The notes below the pieces were generated by a model, which was not told where the DNA came from, did no database searches, and saw only the letters and a program-made list of their open reading frames with translations. From Chelativorans sp. J32 (GTDB lineage Bacteria > Pseudomonadota > Alphaproteobacteria > Rhizobiales > Rhizobiaceae): a DNA stretch of 64,000 nt. The position numbers were made by a program, and so were the translations under genes. The DNA is taken from assembly GCF_000518985.1 (NCBI RefSeq), contig NZ_JAEQ01000007.1, positions 1-64,000 of the forward strand, read 5' to 3'. Each line of letters begins with the position of its first letter. The stretch's first letter is position 1. This document shows, one piece after another, positions 56,296-64,000 of the stretch.

Positions 56296-56557
56296 GACTA
56301 GGCCGCTTGTTCGCTGCTTAGGGGGCAACCCTCCCTTGCATTGACACTTAGTTTTCGTGCACTCGGGTTGAGATTGATCGCTATCCACAGAGATAACCGC
56401 GCCTGCGACATCGGAAGTCATCGACGTTTGTATTTGGCACGAGTTGACGCTGTCGACATCTTCCGCTTTGCGGGAGATATAGCATTTTCCTAGCCTTGTG
56501 AGAGGACGTTCTTCCCGCAGGGACGCTTGGAAAAGCAAAAGACGGGTGATCGTCGGG

Positions 56558-57250
56558 CTACCGCCCCACCGCGTCAGCCAGTTCCGCGATCAGCTTCGTA
56601 TCCTCAGCCGGTCTCTGCTTCTTCGCGGTCACCAGGCAGGCCTGCGAGCGCAGGATGACGCCGTCATCCAGTACCTTCAGGTGATTGGCCTTGAGGGTGG
56701 AGCCGGTCGAGGTGATGTCGACGATGACATCGGCCGAGCCGGCAGCCGGTGCACCCTCGGTGGCGCCGAGGCTTTCGACGATCCGGTAGACCTGAATGCC
56801 GTGCTTCTGCGAGAAGAACTGCTGGGTCAGACGCCAGTATTTGGTGGCGATCCGCAGCCGCCGTCCGTGCCTATGGCGGAAGTCCGCCGCCACATCGTCC
56901 AGATCAGCCATGGTCGAAACGTCGAACCAGACTTCGGGGACGGCGACCACGACGTCAGCGTGACCAAAACCAAGCCTCGCAGAAATCCCGACGCGGGATT
57001 CCCATTCCGGAATGGTCTCGCGCACCAGGTCCTCGCCGGTGACGCCAAGATCGATGCTGCCGCGATCGAGCTCGCGCGCGATTTCGGAAGCGGAGAGAAA
57101 GGTCACCTCCAGTTGCTCGTGACCCTCGACCGCTGCCCGATAGCGCCGGTCGTTCTCCGGCAGGCGGATGGGATAACCCGCTTTTAAAAGCCGCTCGATC
57201 GACTGGTCCTTAAGCCGCCCTTTTGAGGGAAGAGCCAGCGTGACGGTCAT
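56558..57250 (-). CDS. hisG: ATP phosphoribosyltransferase, short form (catalytic subunit)
   Basis: The 230-residue enzyme catalyses the first step of histidine synthesis. It contains [32 protein letters not shown] and the PRPP-binding [22 protein letters not shown]. It lacks the C-terminal ACT-like domain of the long form, so it needs HisZ, whose gene overlaps it by four bases upstream. Inhibition by histidine therefore acts through the HisZ complex. Confidence 0.96.
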   Translation of the reverse strand: MTVTLALPSKGRLKDQSIERLLKAGYPIRLPENDRRYRAAVEGHEQLEVTFLSASEIARELDRGSIDLGVTGEDLVRETIPEWESRVGISARLGFGHADVVVAVPEVWFDVSTMADLDDVAADFRHRHGRRLRIATKYWRLTQQFFSQKHGIQVYRIVESLGATEGAPAAGSADVIVDITSTGSTLKANHLKVLDDGVILRSQACLVTAKKQRPAEDTKLIAELADAVGR

Positions 57251-58368
57251 TGCTTCTCTCCTCTGAGAGCCGCCACACGGTCGAGCCAGATCGAAAAACC
57301 GACGCCGGGAATGGGCTTTTCCGCCCCGAGCAGTGTCAGCAGGCGGTCGTAGCGCCCGCCGCCCACCAGGGGCTGGCGCTGGTCTTGCATCCCGATCTCG
57401 AAGATGAAGCCGGTGTAATAGTCGAGCGGACGGCCGAAGCCCGCATCATAGCGGATGTAATCAAGCGGCAGATCGTAGGCCTTGATGCGCTCGACGCGCG
57501 CGCCGAATTCGCCGAGCGCGTCGTCCAGCACAATGCCGGCCTCTTCTGCAAAACTCGCCAATTGGTCGCCAGCGCGCTCCAGCGGCACGTTGATGGCCAG
57601 GAATGTCTTCATCGCATTAAGCGCTGTGTCGGAAAGGCGGACACTGCGCAGCGTTGCCTTTTCGAGGAGACGCTGCGCGATTTCGCCGGGCTCGCGGCCG
57701 GCTGTCGGCGAGAGCCCCATGGCCTGCATCGCCTCTTCGATGTGCTGAGTGAGGCGCTGCTCGTCCCCGCGCGTGACGAGGCTTGCGACTTCGCGTGGTA
57801 GGTTGGCAGCGCCTGGAGGATTGGTAAACTCCGCAATGGCCGCTTCGAGCAGGCTCGGCGAGCCGAAAGCGCGCGCAAGTCGCTTCTGCCAGCCGCGTGG
57901 AAGACCGAGGGCGGAGAGCACGGCTTCGAAGACGGCTTGATCCCCCAGCGTGACCTGAAAAGCCGCGTTTGGCAGAACGCGCGACAGGATGACATGGGCA
58001 TCCGCCAGCGAACGGGCGTCGGCGTCGGGGTGATCCGCCGTCCCCAAATCCTCAATACCCGCCTGGAAGAACTCCGCGCCGCCCTCGCGGCGCTGGCGGA
58101 ACACCTCGCCCAGATAAGCGTAACGGCGCGGCGTGGAAGCCCGCTTCTCGATATGGTCGAGGCAGACGGGGATGGTGAATTCCGGACGCAGGCAAAGCGT
58201 CTGGCCGGTTTCACTCTCGGTGAGGAAAATCCGCCGGCGCAGGTCCTCACCGGCCATGTCGAGAAAAGGATCGGCAGGCTGAATGATCGAGATATCCGTC
58301 AGCGCCGCCTCGCGCTCGGCAAAGAGGTCGAGGATCTCGGTCGCGAAGGAGGGATAGCGGGACGTCAT
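57247..58368 (-). CDS. hisZ: ATP phosphoribosyltransferase regulatory subunit HisZ
   Basis: The 373-residue protein resembles the catalytic core of histidyl-tRNA synthetase ([57 protein letters not shown]) but lacks the anticodon-binding domain. It forms the regulatory part of the HisG/HisZ complex. Its paralogue hisS lies 214 bases upstream on the same strand, fitting the hisS-hisZ-hisG order seen in rhizobia. Confidence 0.95.
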   Translation of the reverse strand: MTSRYPSFATEILDLFAEREAALTDISIIQPADPFLDMAGEDLRRRIFLTESETGQTLCLRPEFTIPVCLDHIEKRASTPRRYAYLGEVFRQRREGGAEFFQAGIEDLGTADHPDADARSLADAHVILSRVLPNAAFQVTLGDQAVFEAVLSALGLPRGWQKRLARAFGSPSLLEAAIAEFTNPPGAANLPREVASLVTRGDEQRLTQHIEEAMQAMGLSPTAGREPGEIAQRLLEKATLRSVRLSDTALNAMKTFLAINVPLERAGDQLASFAEEAGIVLDDALGEFGARVERIKAYDLPLDYIRYDAGFGRPLDYYTGFIFEIGMQDQRQPLVGGGRYDRLLTLLGAEKPIPGVGFSIWLDRVAALRGEKQ

Positions 58369-58504
58369 GGCTGAGGCGCCTTGCTGGAGAGCCCTCCATC
58401 TGGACCGCCTACCATCTTCCGCGCAATGCAGGAGGCCTGCGGACGACCCGCCCGATTCCCGGCCCTCAGCGGTGTCCGCTCGGGTGCGGTCATTCTGGCG
58501 GCGT

Positions 58505-58550
58505 AATCTCCTCCTTTCAGCGGGAGATGCCCGGCAGTGCGGAGGGGGCT
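58505..58550. repeat. REP-like palindromic intergenic element
   Basis: The ATCTCC..GGGAGAT imperfect palindrome (58506-58528) is followed by the tail GCCCGGCAGTGCGGAGGGGG. I recognise this order (palindromic ATCTCCCC..GGGGAGAT, then a CCGGCAG..AGGGGG tail) as a dispersed intergenic repeat in Mesorhizobium-like genomes. This copy is degenerate. It lies in the 214-base gap between hisS and hisZ. Only one copy is in the window, so the repeat status rests on memory. Confidence 0.4.
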
Positions 58551-58582
58551 ATGCCCCGCATTGGCGAGCAGGAACATGCGGC

Positions 58583-60061
58583 TTATGCGCTCCGCTCGCT
58601 CGCCTGTGCATCCAGCACGCGCCTTACGGCCGCTACCATTTCGCCTTCGGGCACGGAGAACTGCGCCGGACGGGATTCGCGCCAGGTCACATTGTCTTCG
58701 ATCTCTTCGGAGAGACGTTTGCCCTCCACAAGATCCTTGATCTGCACCTCGCCCTTCTCGCGCTCGTCGCCACCCTGGATGATGACGCACGGACTGCCGC
58801 GGCGGTCGGCATATTTCATCTGCGCCTTCATGCCGGCGCCGCCGAGATACATTTCCGCGCGAATGCCGGCTTGGCGCAACCCGGAGACGAGCCGCTGGTA
58901 ACGCCCGAGGCTTTCCGTGTCCTTGTCCATCACGAGCACCACCACCGGCGCAACCGCCTCGACCGTTTCGAGCTTGCCGAGATTCTTGAGGGCGGTCATG
59001 AGACGGGAGACGCCGATGGAGAAGCCCGTCGCAGGCACCGGCTCGCCGCGGAAACGCGAAACGAGCCCGTCGTAACGCCCGCCGCCGCCGACCGAGCCGA
59101 AGCGTACCGTCTCGCCATCTTCGTTGACGACCGGGAACGTCAGTTCCGCTTCGAAGACCGGGCCGGTGTAGTATTCCAGGCCACGTACGACAGAGGGGTC
59201 GATGCGGATGCGGTCCTCGTCGTAGCCCGCTGCGGATACCAGAGCAGCGATTTCCTGCAATTCGCTGATGCCTTGTTGCCAGATCTCGTTTCGAGCTGCA
59301 CTATCCGAACCATCTTCTGTGCCGAGGCACATTGCGAGTACGGTGTTCTGTTGCTCCTCGTCGAGTTCGGCACCTTTCGTGAAATCGCCGCTCTCGTCCA
59401 GGCGGCCCTTGCCGAGCAACTGCTGCACGCCTTCCGGGCCGAACTTGTCCAGCTTGTCGATCGCGCGCAGCACTGTCAGCCTGCGTCCGGCATTCTCGTC
59501 GCCGCCGAGGCCGATCGCCTCCAGCACACCGTCGAGCACTTTCCGGTTGTTCACCCGGATCACGTAATCGCCGCGCTTGATGCCCAGTGCCTCCATCACA
59601 TCCGCCATCATCATGCACATCTCGGCATCGGCCGAGACATGTGGTGCGCCCACCGTATCGGCGTCGAACTGCATGAACTGGCGGAAGCGGCCGGGGCCGG
59701 GCTTCTCGTTGCGGAAGACCCACCCTGCGCGGTAGCTACGATAGGGTTTCGGCAGGCGCTCGAAATTTTCAGCCACGAAGCGGGCGAGCGGCGCGGTTAA
59801 ATCGTAGCGCAGCGACAGCCACTGCTCGTCGTCATCCTGGAAGGAGAAGACGCCCTCGTTGGGGCGATCCTGATCCGGCAGGAATTTTCCCAGCGCATCC
59901 GTGTATTCGATGAGCGGCGTCTCCACGGGCTCGAAGCCATAGAGTTCGTAGACGGAGCGGATTTTCGCCATCATCTCATCGACGGCGCGGATGTCGGCCG
60001 GATGGCGGTCGACAAGCCCGCGCGGGAGCCTTGCCTTTACCTTATCCGCCTTGTCAGCCAT
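58583..60061 (-). CDS. hisS: Histidyl-tRNA synthetase
   Basis: The 492-residue class II synthetase charges tRNA-His. Class II motif 2 is seen as [24 protein letters not shown], and HisRS-specific segments include the histidine-binding [11 protein letters not shown] and [18 protein letters not shown] (motif 3 region), followed by an anticodon-binding domain after residue 390. The start is ATG 60061 ([15 protein letters not shown]). It belongs to the split or alphaproteobacterial HisRS type with a long insertion. No discriminating residue for G-1 recognition was examined. Confidence 0.95.
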   Translation of the reverse strand: MADKADKVKARLPRGLVDRHPADIRAVDEMMAKIRSVYELYGFEPVETPLIEYTDALGKFLPDQDRPNEGVFSFQDDDEQWLSLRYDLTAPLARFVAENFERLPKPYRSYRAGWVFRNEKPGPGRFRQFMQFDADTVGAPHVSADAEMCMMMADVMEALGIKRGDYVIRVNNRKVLDGVLEAIGLGGDENAGRRLTVLRAIDKLDKFGPEGVQQLLGKGRLDESGDFTKGAELDEEQQNTVLAMCLGTEDGSDSAARNEIWQQGISELQEIAALVSAAGYDEDRIRIDPSVVRGLEYYTGPVFEAELTFPVVNEDGETVRFGSVGGGGRYDGLVSRFRGEPVPATGFSIGVSRLMTALKNLGKLETVEAVAPVVVLVMDKDTESLGRYQRLVSGLRQAGIRAEMYLGGAGMKAQMKYADRRGSPCVIIQGGDEREKGEVQIKDLVEGKRLSEEIEDNVTWRESRPAQFSVPEGEMVAAVRRVLDAQASERSA

Positions 60062-60248
60062 GCTGAAAATCCGTCTCTTCTTGAATGGAAACCGCGCCCG
60101 CATGCGAGCGCGGCTGTCCTAACCGATAAGCATGGGAGCGGCAAGGGCGCTCGGCTGAAAGCGGGTGACATGCGGCGGCACTTCGGCTAATTCCTCACGG
60201 CGTTCCAGGCCATGAGCCTGCCCATGCCGAATGTCCCAAGGAGAATTC

Positions 60249-61109
60249 ATGCCGCAGCAGCCGGCCATGGTCGACAGCCTCGACGCGTTAGCGCAGCCCT
60301 ACAGCGTGATCCTCTGCGATGTCTGGGGCGTCTTGCACAATGGTGTGGTGACCTTCCCGCCTGCCGCCGAGGCGCTCGTGCGGGCACGCCAGGCAGGCAA
60401 GGCAGTGGTGCTCGTCACTAACTCGCCCCGTCCGAGCAAGTTCGTGAAGGAGCAATTGCGCCAGATCGGTGTTCCAGACGAGGCCTGGGACGAGGTCGTG
60501 ACCTCTGGCGACGTGACACGGGATTTGATCAGGAACGGGCCGCGCCGCGTGTTCCATCTGGGCCCAGACCGAGACCTGCCCATCTATGACGGCCTCGATG
60601 TCGAGCTGGTGGAAGAGTTCGAGGCGGCGGGCGTGGTCTGTACCGGGCTTTTCGACGATGAGACCGAAACGCCGGAGGATTACGCCGAAATGTTGCAGCG
60701 GATGCGCGCCCGCGACCTGCCTTTCATCTGTGCCAATCCGGATATCGTGGTCGAGCGGGGCGACCGGCTGATCTTCTGTGCCGGCGCGCTGGCGCGCGAC
60801 TACGGCCAGCTTGGCGGCCGCACGCTGATCGCGGGCAAGCCGCACCGGCACATCTATGAAGCTGCGCTGGCGGCAGCGGCGCGGAAGCTTGGGCGGGAAG
60901 TGGCCCCGCACGAGACGCTCGCCATCGGGGACGGAATGTTGACCGACGTGAAGGGGGCGGCCGGCATGGGCGTGGACGTGCTATTCGTGACCGACGGCAT
61001 TCATGTATCTGAGTACAAGCAGGATGGGGCACTGCATCAGGCGCGGCTGGCCGCTTTCCTGGAGAAGCATGGCCATCAGCCTGTGGCGGCGATCGAGCGG
61101 TTGAGGTAG
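60249..61109 (+). CDS. TIGR01459-family HAD hydrolase
   Basis: The 286-residue protein has the HAD type IIA layout: motif I VILCDVWGVLHNGVV, LVTNSPRP (motif II), GKPHRHIYEAAL (motif III Lys) and IGDGMLTDVKGAAGMGVDVLFV (motif IV). The start is ATG 60249, with AAGGAGA eight bases before. Relatives include NagD-like sugar phosphatases and 4-nitrophenyl phosphatases; the natural substrate is unknown. Linkage to ribF eight bases downstream suggests a flavin- or sugar-phosphate role, as an inference. Confidence 0.9.
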   Translation: MPQQPAMVDSLDALAQPYSVILCDVWGVLHNGVVTFPPAAEALVRARQAGKAVVLVTNSPRPSKFVKEQLRQIGVPDEAWDEVVTSGDVTRDLIRNGPRRVFHLGPDRDLPIYDGLDVELVEEFEAAGVVCTGLFDDETETPEDYAEMLQRMRARDLPFICANPDIVVERGDRLIFCAGALARDYGQLGGRTLIAGKPHRHIYEAALAAAARKLGREVAPHETLAIGDGMLTDVKGAAGMGVDVLFVTDGIHVSEYKQDGALHQARLAAFLEKHGHQPVAAIERLR

Positions 61110-61117
61110 GAGCGAGG

Positions 61118-62107
61118 GTGGAGCAGTTCCTGCGGCTTTCCGGATATCAGGACATGCCCGCGCATCTGCGCGGGGCTGTCATTGCCATCGGCAATTTCGA
61201 CGGCGTGCATCGCGGGCACCAGGCGGTGCTTTGGCGCGCGCTGGAGATCGCGGATGAGCGGCGGGTCCCGGCGGTGGTGCTTACATTCGAGCCGCATCCG
61301 CGCACGATCTTCCGGCCGGAAATTCCTCTTTTCCGGTTGACGCCTGCTCCCATGAAGGCGCGGCTGCTTGCCGGCCTGGGCTTCGATGCCGTGGTGGAGC
61401 AGCCTTTCACGCGCGAATTCTCCTCCCTTTCGGCGGAGCGCTTCGTCGCCGAGGTGTTGGTGGGGGGCCTCGGGGCATCGCATGTGGTTACTGGCTTCGA
61501 CTTCCACTACGGGAAGGGAAGGGGTGGCACACCGGAAACATTGATGGCTGCCGGAACGACCTATGGCTTCGGCGTGACGGTCCTGGATGCGTTTTCCGAC
61601 GAGGGAGGTGATGTGGTCTCCTCAAGCCGCATCCGCGCCCTGCTTGCCGAAGGAGACGTGGCGGAGGCGGCCGGGCTTCTCGGCTATCGCTACACGGTGG
61701 AGGCCGAAGTCACTGGCGGCAAGAAGCTCGGGCGGACGCTCGGCTTTCCTACGGCCAATATGTCGCTGCCGCCGGAGACGGAGCTTCGCCACGGCATTTA
61801 CGCCGTCCGTCTGCGCCGGGCAGACAGCACGCTCCATGACGGCGTGGCGAATTTCGGCCGCCGCCCGACTGTGGACGAGAACGGCGCGCCCCTCCTCGAA
61901 ACGTTCGTGTTCGATTTCAGTGGCGACCTCTACGGCGAGACCTGCGCGGTGTCCCTCTTCGGCTTTCTGCGCGGAGAGGAGAAATTCGACAGCCTCGACG
62001 CGCTTGTCGTCCAGATGAAGCGGGATGAGGAGGAGGCGAAGGCGCTGCTCTCAGGTGTCCGGCCGTTTTCCGAGCTGGATCTCAGCATTGCGTTTGAGGG
62101 GAAGTAA
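61118..62107 (+). CDS. ribF: Bifunctional riboflavin kinase / FAD synthetase
   Basis: The 329-residue enzyme makes FMN and FAD. The N-terminal nucleotidyltransferase domain has AIGNFDGVHRGHQAVL and SSSRIRALLAEGDV; the C-terminal kinase domain has KLGRTLGFPTANMSL and FGRRPTV. The start is GTG 61118, eight bases after the HAD stop, behind GGTAGGAGCG. The 297-base gap to ileS (62108-62404) holds no gene I can support. Confidence 0.95.
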   Translation: MEQFLRLSGYQDMPAHLRGAVIAIGNFDGVHRGHQAVLWRALEIADERRVPAVVLTFEPHPRTIFRPEIPLFRLTPAPMKARLLAGLGFDAVVEQPFTREFSSLSAERFVAEVLVGGLGASHVVTGFDFHYGKGRGGTPETLMAAGTTYGFGVTVLDAFSDEGGDVVSSSRIRALLAEGDVAEAAGLLGYRYTVEAEVTGGKKLGRTLGFPTANMSLPPETELRHGIYAVRLRRADSTLHDGVANFGRRPTVDENGAPLLETFVFDFSGDLYGETCAVSLFGFLRGEEKFDSLDALVVQMKRDEEEAKALLSGVRPFSELDLSIAFEGK

Positions 62108-62404
62108 AGCGCAATAGAAGATCGTCCGTGTTTCTCCTCACCGGCGGTTTCAGCGAAATTCGCTCGCTATTCACTATTCACCATTGACCTCTTTATTCCC
62201 AGGTCCGTCTCGGCTAAAAGCCCACACCATGAAGACGAGCGCCGGTTTCACGCCGTTTGCCATACGAATTATTGGCCCGGCTTTCCGCGCGGCCTGAGGG
62301 TCGCCGGAAGGTCCGGGTTTTCTGCGCTCGGCTGAGCGCCATATCCGTCACTTCAGATGGTCATCGGCGAGGCCAAAGGGTCCTCGCATTCTTACGGCGA
62401 TACA

Positions 62405-64000
62405 ATGAGCGAAACCACCGAAAAGCTGGATTATTCCAAGACCCTCTATCTGCCGCAGACGGATTTTCCGATGCGTGCCGGGCTGCCGCAGAAGGAGCCG
62501 GAGATCGTCGCCCGCTGGGAAGATATGGATCTCTACAGGCTTTTGCGCGAGGAAGCGAAGGGTCGCCCCCTCTTCGTGCTGCATGACGGTCCTCCTTACG
62601 CCAATGGGCATATCCATATCGGCCACGCCCTCAACAAGGTTCTGAAGGATGTCATCACCCGCTCGTTCCAGATGCGGGGCTATGACTCGAACTATGTTCC
62701 GGGTTGGGACTGCCACGGCCTGCCGATCGAATGGAAGATCGAGGAGCAGTATCGCGCCAAGGGCAAGAACAAGGACGAGGTGCCGATCAACGAATTCCGA
62801 CAGGAATGCCGGGAATTCGCCACGCACTGGATCAAGGTACAGACCGAGGAGTTCCAGCGGCTCGGCGTGGTCGGCGATTTCAAGAACCCTTACACGACCA
62901 TGGCCTATCATGCCGAGGCCCGCATAGCCGGCGAGCTTCTGAAATTCGCCATGTCCGGCCAGCTCTACCGCGGTTCGAAGCCGGTGATGTGGAGCGTGGT
63001 GGAGCGCACGGCGCTTGCTGAAGCCGAAGTCGAGTACCACGATTACGAGAGCGATACCGTCTGGGTAAAGTTTCCGGTGGTGGAGGGCGCTTCGGATCTG
63101 GTTGGGGCCTCCGTGGTCATCTGGACAACCACCCCGTGGACGCTGCCCGGTAACCGCGCGATCTCCTATTCTCCACGCGTCTCCTACGGTCTCTACCAGG
63201 TCACTTCAGCCGAGAACGATTTCGGCCCGCGTCCGGGTGAAAAGATGATCTTTGCTGATGCTTTGGCCGAGGAAGCTTTCGCCAAGGCGAAGCTTCAGTT
63301 CAAGCGCCTGCGGGATGTTGCGGCAGACGAACTTGCTTCCATGCTCTGCTCCCATCCTCTGGAGGGTCTCAACGGCGGCTACAATTTCCCCGTCCCGCTG
63401 CTGCCCGGCGAGCACGTCACTGATGACGCCGGTACCGGTTTCGTCCACACGGCGCCCGGCCATGGCCGGGAGGACTTTGACGTCTGGATGGACAATGCCC
63501 GGGCTCTCGAGGCACGCGGCATCGACACCGCGATCCCCTTCACGGTGGACGATGCCGGCTTCTTCACCAAGGACACGCCCGGTTTCGGCCCGGACCGCGA
63601 GGGCGGGGCCGCACGCGTCATCGACGATTCCGGCAAGAAAGGCGACGCAAACAAAGCCGTCATCGAGGCGCTGATCGCGAAGGACATGCTCTTTGCGCGG
63701 GGAAGGCTGAAGCACCAGTATCCGCATTCCTGGCGTTCGAAGAAGCCGGTGATCTTCCGCAACACGCCGCAATGGTTCGTCTATATGGACAAGGACCTGG
63801 GCGATGGCACGACACTTCGCAGCCGTGCCCTGAAGGCGATCGATGAAACGCGCTTCGTGCCGGCGGCTGGCCAGACCCGGCTGCGCTCGATGATCGAGGA
63901 ACGGCCAGACTGGGTGTTGTCGCGCCAGCGCGCCTGGGGCGTGCCGATCGCCGTCTTCGTCGACGAGAACGGCGAGGTGCTGAAGGACGAGGCGGTCAAT
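62405..64000 (+). CDS. ileS: Isoleucyl-tRNA synthetase, N-terminal part (cut by window end)
   Basis: The frame from ATG 62405 ([23 protein letters not shown]) stays open to base 64000, so only the first 532 residues are seen. The class I HIGH motif is present in [22 protein letters not shown], followed by [20 protein letters not shown] and the editing domain (about 195-400) with [17 protein letters not shown] and [17 protein letters not shown]. The KMSKS motif and zinc-binding end lie beyond the window. Ribosome-site match is weak (GGCGATACA). Confidence 0.97.
   Translation, partial: MSETTEKLDYSKTLYLPQTDFPMRAGLPQKEPEIVARWEDMDLYRLLREEAKGRPLFVLHDGPPYANGHIHIGHALNKVLKDVITRSFQMRGYDSNYVPGWDCHGLPIEWKIEEQYRAKGKNKDEVPINEFRQECREFATHWIKVQTEEFQRLGVVGDFKNPYTTMAYHAEARIAGELLKFAMSGQLYRGSKPVMWSVVERTALAEAEVEYHDYESDTVWVKFPVVEGASDLVGASVVIWTTTPWTLPGNRAISYSPRVSYGLYQVTSAENDFGPRPGEKMIFADALAEEAFAKAKLQFKRLRDVAADELASMLCSHPLEGLNGGYNFPVPLLPGEHVTDDAGTGFVHTAPGHGREDFDVWMDNARALEARGIDTAIPFTVDDAGFFTKDTPGFGPDREGGAARVIDDSGKKGDANKAVIEALIAKDMLFARGRLKHQYPHSWRSKKPVIFRNTPQWFVYMDKDLGDGTTLRSRALKAIDETRFVPAAGQTRLRSMIEERPDWVLSRQRAWGVPIAVFVDENGEVLKDEAVN

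Noticed and set aside
62108..62404. T-box or other riboswitch in the ileS leader
   Set aside because: No T-box core sequence or convincing alternative hairpins were seen, and T-boxes are not expected in alphaproteobacteria.

Overview
The window is a stretch of chromosome from a GC-rich alphaproteobacterium, most likely order Hyphomicrobiales (Phyllobacteriaceae/Mesorhizobium-like). This is an inference from gene order and protein character: rpmH-rnpA-yidC-engB-argB followed by dapD-DUF805-dapE-truA-fmt-def, hisS-hisZ-short hisG, groESL behind a CIRCE element, and many DUF3422/TIGR01459/LOG-type housekeeping genes. No plasmid, phage, transposase, integrase or CRISPR signal was seen.

Layout. 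1-10,724 is accessory in character: the tail of an outer-membrane barrel protein, a FUSC-type exporter, an AT-rich patch with a small protein gene and an exported alpha/beta hydrolase, a catalase, and a 1,507-residue kinase holding two full histidine-kinase cores and two receivers. 10,725-14,272 is a gene graveyard: an alginate-export-type porin broken by at least five frame changes, and a beta-lactamase-fold serine hydrolase that has lost its middle section, with non-coding debris on both sides. 14,273-20,992 carries a TauE/SafE permease, fumC, a DoxX protein, a coupled TVP38/TMEM64 plus MerA-like flavoprotein pair, and an orphan histidine kinase, followed by tRNA-Arg(ACG). 21,825-23,908 is groESL with a perfect CIRCE operator.

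23,971-36,472 is a 2-hydroxyacid block: tag, an L,D-transpeptidase, then glcD-glcE-DUF4870-glcF (glycolate oxidase) on the minus strand, DUF3422, and a FadR-type regulator leading lutA-lutB-lutC (L-lactate oxidation) and a coupled metallophosphatase on the plus strand. Similar sequences lie upstream of glcD and upstream of the regulator, so shared control is possible. 36,722-45,406 holds a conserved unknown, rsmE, gshA, then rpmH-rnpA-yidC-engB behind a strong sigma70 promoter, exported msrB, argB and a diguanylate cyclase. 45,500-54,916 has a HAD nucleotidase, a copper-handling pair (YcnI-PCu(A)C fusion plus DUF2946), a LOG-family protein, dapD/dapE with two membrane proteins, and a def-fmt-GNAT-truA cluster. 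55,030-64,000 has rmuC, hisS-hisZ-hisG, a TIGR01459 HAD protein, ribF, and the 5' part of ileS, which runs off the end.

No clearly new multigene system stands out. The most interesting items are the double hybrid kinase, the secreted YcnI-PCu(A)C fusion with a predicted N-terminal histidine copper site, the TVP38/flavoprotein/kinase cluster, the possible shared glc/lut operator, and the two side-by-side decayed genes.
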